From: Streptomyces sp. SM1
GTDB lineage: Bacteria; Actinomycetota; Actinomycetes; Streptomycetales; Streptomycetaceae
NCBI RefSeq assembly: GCF_002910825.1
Contig: NZ_NEUB01000334.1
Location: 1 to 49,241, forward strand
Length of the DNA stretch: 49,241 nt
Reading direction: 5' to 3'
Shown here in pieces: positions 45,881-49,241 of the stretch (within the stretch, counting starts at the first letter, position 1; each line of letters opens with the position of its first letter). Under the pieces are notes generated by a model, which saw nothing but the letters and a program-made list of their open reading frames with translations, searched no databases and had not been told where the DNA came from. The position numbers were made by a program, and so were the translations under genes.

Positions 45881-47083
45881 GTGGACAAGCCGAAGGTCGT
45901 TCTGGGGGTCAGTGGCGGCATCGCCGCGTACAAGGCCTGTGAGCTGCTCAGGCGGCTGACCGAGTCGGGGCACGAGGTGCGGGTCGTCCCCACCGCCTCC
46001 GCACTGCACTTCGTCGGCGCCGCCACCTGGTCCGCCCTCTCCGGGCACCCGGTCTCCACCGAGGTCTGGGACGACGTGCACGAGGTGCCGCACGTCCGCA
46101 CCGGCCAGCACGCCGACCTGGTGGTCGTCGCCCCGGCCACCGCCGACATGCTGGCCAAGGCCGCCCACGGCCTGGCCGACGACCTGCTCACCAACACCCT
46201 CCTCACGGCCCGCTGCCCGGTCGTCTTCGCCCCCGCCATGCACACCGAGATGTGGGAGCACCCGGCCACCCGGGACAACGTGGCGACGCTTCGCGCCCGG
46301 GGCGCCGTCGTCATCGAACCGGCGGTGGGACGTCTCACCGGCGTCGACACGGGCAAGGGCCGGCTGCCCGATCCCGGCGAGATCTTCGAGGTCTGCCGCC
46401 GGGTGCTCGCCCGCGGTGTGACCGTGCCCGACCTCAGGGGCCGGCACGTCGTCATCAGCGCCGGAGGCACCCGCGAGCCCCTCGACCCCGTCCGCTTCCT
46501 CGGCAACCGTTCCTCCGGCAAACAGGGGTACGCCCTCGCCCGTACCGCCGCCGCCCGGGGCGCCCGCGTCACACTGATCGCGGCCAACTCCGCGCTGCCC
46601 GACCCGGCCGGAGTCGACCTCGTGTCCGTCGGGACCGCGGTGGAGCTGCGTGAGGCCGTCCTGCGCGCCGCCGCCGACGCGGACGCGGTGGTCATGGCCG
46701 CGGCCGTCGCCGACTTCCGGCCGGCGGCCTACGCCGCCGGGAAGATCAAGAAGAAGGACGGACAGGAGCCCGAGCCCGTCACCCTGGTGCGTAATCCGGA
46801 CATCCTCGCCGAGATCTCCGGCGACCGGGTGCGGTCCGGACAGGTGATCGTGGGCTTCGCCGCCGAGACCGACGACGTGCTCGCCAACGGCCGCGCCAAG
46901 CTGAAGCGCAAGGGCTGCGACCTGCTGGTGGTGAACGAGGTGGGGGAGCACAAGACCTTCGGCCGGGACGAGAGCGAGGCCGTGGTGCTGGGGGCCGACG
47001 GTAGTGAGACCCCCGTCGCGTACGGCCCGAAGGAGACCCTGGCCGAAACCGTCTGGGACCTGGTGGCCGAACGCCTCGGATGA
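45881..47083 (+). CDS. coaBC: Bifunctional phosphopantothenoylcysteine decarboxylase / phosphopantothenate-cysteine ligase
   Basis: Two consecutive steps of coenzyme A synthesis. It has 400 residues. The N-terminal CoaC flavoprotein domain has LGVSGGIAAYK, His71 in EVPHVRTG, the PATADM variant of the PASANT motif (85-90) and the substrate clamp around CPVVFAPAMHTEMW. The C-terminal CoaB synthetase domain begins about residue 187 (VVISAGGTREPLDPVRFLGN), with KIKKKDG near the CTP site. GTG 45881 follows GGGGAG; an in-frame ATG at 45845 would extend it but lacks a site. Confidence 0.94.
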   Translation: MDKPKVVLGVSGGIAAYKACELLRRLTESGHEVRVVPTASALHFVGAATWSALSGHPVSTEVWDDVHEVPHVRTGQHADLVVVAPATADMLAKAAHGLADDLLTNTLLTARCPVVFAPAMHTEMWEHPATRDNVATLRARGAVVIEPAVGRLTGVDTGKGRLPDPGEIFEVCRRVLARGVTVPDLRGRHVVISAGGTREPLDPVRFLGNRSSGKQGYALARTAAARGARVTLIAANSALPDPAGVDLVSVGTAVELREAVLRAAADADAVVMAAAVADFRPAAYAAGKIKKKDGQEPEPVTLVRNPDILAEISGDRVRSGQVIVGFAAETDDVLANGRAKLKRKGCDLLVVNEVGEHKTFGRDESEAVVLGADGSETPVAYGPKETLAETVWDLVAERLG

Positions 47084-47233
47084 GTGAGCCATCCGCCCTC
47101 GGGCCCTGGCAAACCGTCCACCGGGGGCGTGGCACCTCTGGCGAAGCTCGCCCGGCCCGGAGAGAATGCCCGTGCCGCAGGTCACTGCACTCCCGGTAGG
47201 CGAGACAGGGGACCCGTGTCGGAGCGCGACCGA

Positions 47234-47278
47234 TAAACTGTCCGACGGACGGCGCCCGGGTGCAGCCCCCGCCGTCCG
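47234..47278 (+). promoter_or_regulatory. metK promoter -10 box and leader hairpin
   Basis: TAAACT (47234-47239) is a good -10 without a clear -35. A 9-bp stem (47246-47254 with 47270-47278) with a 15-base loop begins about where transcription should start, 41 bases before the metK start. I recall a proposed Streptomyces metK-associated RNA motif but cannot confirm membership. No SAM-I or SAM-IV riboswitch architecture is visible. Confidence 0.45.
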
Positions 47279-47319
47279 CCAATGATCAGCCAGCAGCCGC
47301 TGCAACCACAGGGAGCATT

Positions 47320-48528
47320 GTGTCCCGTCGTCTGTTCACCTCGGAGTCCGTGACCGAGGGCCACCCCGACAAGATCGCTGACCAGATCAGCGACACCATC
47401 CTCGACGCACTGCTGCGCGAGGACCCGGCCTCCCGGGTCGCCGTCGAGACCCTGATCACCACCGGCCTGGTGCACGTGGCCGGTGAGGTCACCACCAAGA
47501 CGTACGCGGACATCGCGACGCTGGTGCGCAACAAGATCCTGGAGATCGGCTACGACTCCTCGAAGAAGGGCTTCGACGGCGCCTCCTGCGGCGTCTCGGT
47601 GTCCATCGGCGCGCAGTCCCCGGACATCGCGCAGGGTGTCGACGCCGCCTACGAGGCCCGCGTCGAGGGCGACGACGACGAACTGGACCGGCAGGGCGCC
47701 GGCGACCAGGGCCTGATGTTCGGCTACGCGACGGACGAGACGCCGACGCTGATGCCGCTGCCGGTCTTCCTCGCCCACCGTCTGTCCAAGCGCCTGTCCG
47801 ACGTGCGCAAGAACGGGACCATCCCCTACCTCCGCCCGGACGGCAAGACCCAGGTCACCATCGAGTACGACGGTGACAAGGCGGTCCGCCTGGACACCGT
47901 GGTCGTCTCCTCCCAGCACGCCTCCGACATCGACCTGGAGTCGCTGCTCGCCCCCGACATCCGCGAGTTCGTCGTGGAGCCGGAGCTCAAGGCGCTCCTG
48001 GACGAGGGCATCAAGCTCGACACCGAGAAGTACCGGCTGCTGGTGAACCCCACCGGCCGGTTCGAGATCGGCGGCCCGATGGGTGACGCGGGCCTGACCG
48101 GCCGCAAGATCATCATCGACACCTACGGCGGCATGGCCCGCCACGGCGGTGGCGCCTTCTCCGGCAAGGACCCCTCCAAGGTGGACCGTTCCGCGGCGTA
48201 CGCGATGCGCTGGGTCGCCAAGAACGTGGTGGCGGCCGGACTGGCCTCCCGCTGCGAGGTGCAGGTGGCGTACGCGATCGGCAAGGCCGAGCCGGTCGGC
48301 CTGTTCGTCGAGACCTTCGGTACCGCCACGATCGACACCGAGAAGATCGAGAAGGCCATCGACGAGGTCTTCGACCTCCGCCCGGCCGCGATCATCCGCG
48401 ATCTGGACCTGCTGCGCCCGATCTACGCCCAGACCGCCGCCTACGGTCACTTCGGACGTGAGCTGCCCGACTTCACCTGGGAGCGCACCGACCGCGTGGA
48501 CGCCCTGCGCAAGGCGACGGGTCTGTAG
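47320..48528 (+). CDS. metK: S-adenosylmethionine synthetase
   Basis: Makes SAM from methionine and ATP. The 402-residue protein has [19 protein letters not shown], the ATP motif [12 protein letters not shown], and the P-loop [22 protein letters not shown] 47320 has AGGGAG four bases upstream and gives the family N-terminus; the frame is open further up but without support. It is placed between coaBC and priA, as in other actinobacteria. Confidence 0.96.
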   Translation: MSRRLFTSESVTEGHPDKIADQISDTILDALLREDPASRVAVETLITTGLVHVAGEVTTKTYADIATLVRNKILEIGYDSSKKGFDGASCGVSVSIGAQSPDIAQGVDAAYEARVEGDDDELDRQGAGDQGLMFGYATDETPTLMPLPVFLAHRLSKRLSDVRKNGTIPYLRPDGKTQVTIEYDGDKAVRLDTVVVSSQHASDIDLESLLAPDIREFVVEPELKALLDEGIKLDTEKYRLLVNPTGRFEIGGPMGDAGLTGRKIIIDTYGGMARHGGGAFSGKDPSKVDRSAAYAMRWVAKNVVAAGLASRCEVQVAYAIGKAEPVGLFVETFGTATIDTEKIEKAIDEVFDLRPAAIIRDLDLLRPIYAQTAAYGHFGRELPDFTWERTDRVDALRKATGL

Positions 48529-48837
48529 GTCCCGCCTCGCGTCGAGGCCCGGCGATCCCTCCCGAGGGGCGGCCGGGCCTCCGTGCGTCCCGGGGGCCGT
48601 AATCCCCGTGCGCGCCCGCGCCCGTGAGTCCTGCGCTGCGGGTACAGCGGTGCCGTGGCCCGGTGCGAAGAGCACGGATCCTTCCGGGTGAATCCCTCGC
48701 AGGTTCGAATCCTGCTGCCGGTCCTGGACCGGTATGGCCGAGTGGACCAGGGCAGAAGCGCCTCCGGGCGTCCGTCCGTGCCCTGCCCGGTCTCGGGCCC
48801 GGCGCCGTTGTCCGTGTCGTTTGGTAAGAATGCAGGC
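48529..48837 (+). other. metK-priA intergenic region
   Basis: About 309 bases with no supported protein-coding gene. The first 140 bases hold short GC-rich inverted repeats. The central part holds the permuted tRNA-like element (48672-48781). A GCCCG/CGGGC hairpin (48785-48798) follows and could end that RNA. AAGAAT (48826-48831), seven bases before the priA GTG, is a weak -10 candidate. Confidence 0.6.
48672..48781 (+). ncRNA. Circularly permuted serine-type tRNA-like RNA (candidate)
   Basis: tRNA parts occur in permuted order. Variable arm GGG-TGAAT-CCC (48686-48696). T-arm GCAGG-TTCGAAT-CCTGC (48699-48715). Acceptor 3' strand TGCCGGT (48716-48722), linker CCTGG, acceptor 5' strand ACCGGTA (48728-48734), pairing over 7 bp with one G-U. 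Then U8 and G9, and a D-arm GCC/GGC with A14, G15, G18 and G19 (48737-48753). Where the anticodon stem belongs, CTTC (48681-48684) pairs with GAAG (48755-48758), and an outer helix GCACGGAT/GTCCGTGC (48672-48679 with 48774-48781) closes the RNA; a CGCC-TCCG-GGCG hairpin sits at 48759-48770. There is no normal anticodon loop and no encoded CCA. The type II variable arm and GGCCGAGTGG resemble bacterial tRNA-Ser. Confidence 0.6.
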
Positions 48838-49241
48838 GTGAGCAGCGAGAACGGACAGCGGGACGGCGGCGCGCGGGACGCGCCGCCCGAGCAGCTCGCG
48901 CTCATCCGGGACAGCGTGCGCAAGGCGAAGGTCCCCCGGGCCAAACCGCGCACCTGGCGGGGCGCAGCGCTCGCCAAGGACCTGCCCGTCGCCCGCGTCC
49001 TCGTCGACAAGGGCGTGCTCCATCTCGACCGGTACTTCGACTACGCCGTGCCCGAGGAACTGGACGCGGACGCGCAGCCGGGTGTGCGGGTGCGGGTGCG
49101 GTTCGGCGCCGGCCGGCACCGGGTGCGCGAGGGCCGGCGCGAGGGCGGCGGCCTGATCGACGGATTCCTCGTCGAGCGGCTCGCCGAATCCGACTACCCC
49201 GGCCCGCTGGCGGCGCTGGCCCAGGTCGTCTCGCCGGAGCC
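48838..49241 (+). CDS. priA: Primosomal protein N' PriA (N-terminal part, cut by window end)
   Basis: The first 134 codons are present. A polar extension (about 1-45) precedes the start of the PriA DNA-binding domain: LPVARVLVDKGVLHLDRYFDYAVPEEL, then VRVRFGAGRHRVREGRREGGGLIDGFLVERL, matching the replication-restart helicase family. Actinobacterial PriA proteins often lack helicase motifs, but that region is outside the window. The GTG at 48838 has no good Shine-Dalgarno; AAGAAT ends seven bases upstream, so it may be leaderless. Confidence 0.88.
   Translation, partial: MSSENGQRDGGARDAPPEQLALIRDSVRKAKVPRAKPRTWRGAALAKDLPVARVLVDKGVLHLDRYFDYAVPEELDADAQPGVRVRVRFGAGRHRVREGRREGGGLIDGFLVERLAESDYPGPLAALAQVVSPE

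Noticed and set aside
47084..47319. SAM riboswitch upstream of metK
   Set aside because: The short leader after the -10 box (about 75 bases) has one hairpin only and lacks the multi-helix junction and conserved cores of SAM-I, SAM-II or SAM-IV.
48699..48723. An ordinary tRNA gene ending at the GGTTCGAATCC T-arm
   Set aside because: No upstream 5' acceptor strand complementary to TGCCGGT, D-arm or anticodon arm could be found; the matching strand and D-arm lie downstream, hence the permuted interpretation.

Overview
The window is a chromosomal core segment of a streptomycete. The evidence is the very high G+C with strong third-position GC bias, frequent GTG and two TTG starts, a near-perfect BldD regulator with its c-di-GMP motif, the actinobacterial nucleoid protein mihF/sIHF, a Cys-poor S4, and a gene order that I recognise from Streptomyces coelicolor (the rough SCO1475-SCO1523 neighbourhood, recalled rather than searched). 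There are no insertion sequences, phage genes, CRISPR arrays or integrases.

Layout. (1) 151-4985: PLP synthase pdxST, yebC, then the Holliday-junction set ruvC-ruvA-ruvB. (2) 5033-9218: yajC-secD-secF-apt, protein export plus purine salvage. (3) 9410-14221: rel (ppGpp synthetase/hydrolase) convergent with a DUF349 protein and an exported cyclophilin. (4) 14405-18663: a metallo-beta-lactamase-fold hydrolase, hisS, a VKOR-type disulfide enzyme and rarA. (5) 18664-26868: rpsD with a long structured leader, two small membrane proteins, alaS, ruvX, mltG, aroE and a small repeat-bearing membrane protein. (6) 27049-32228: aroC followed by an in-frame aroK-aroB fusion, a P-loop kinase-like protein and an M24 peptidase-fold protein with altered metal ligands. 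(7) 32299-33950: efp, nusB, and bldD on the opposite strand. (8) 34145-44180: the pyrimidine operon pyrR-pyrB-pyrC-(PH-like membrane protein)-carA-carB-pyrD-pyrF. (9) 44299-49241: mihF, gmk, rpoZ, coaBC, metK, a tRNA-like RNA locus, and the start of priA.

Many genes are tightly coupled (ATGA/GTGA overlaps at ruvC-ruvA, secF-apt, alaS-ruvX, mltG-aroE, aroC-aroK, pyrC-PH-like, PH-like-carA, pyrD-pyrF). Units are punctuated by unusually perfect hairpins (stems up to 20 bp with five-base loops) that lack U-tracts.

The most unusual item is at about 48672-48781, between metK and priA. A serine-type tRNA body is present there in circularly permuted order: variable arm, T-arm and acceptor 3' strand come first, then a 5-nt linker, then acceptor 5' strand, U8 and D-arm. 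The two RNA ends are closed by a helix where the anticodon loop should be. Other notable points are a PyrR-binding stem-loop that includes the pyrR ribosome binding site, a bldD promoter with an operator over its -10 box, and the aroK-aroB fusion that retains an internal ribosome binding site and GTG.
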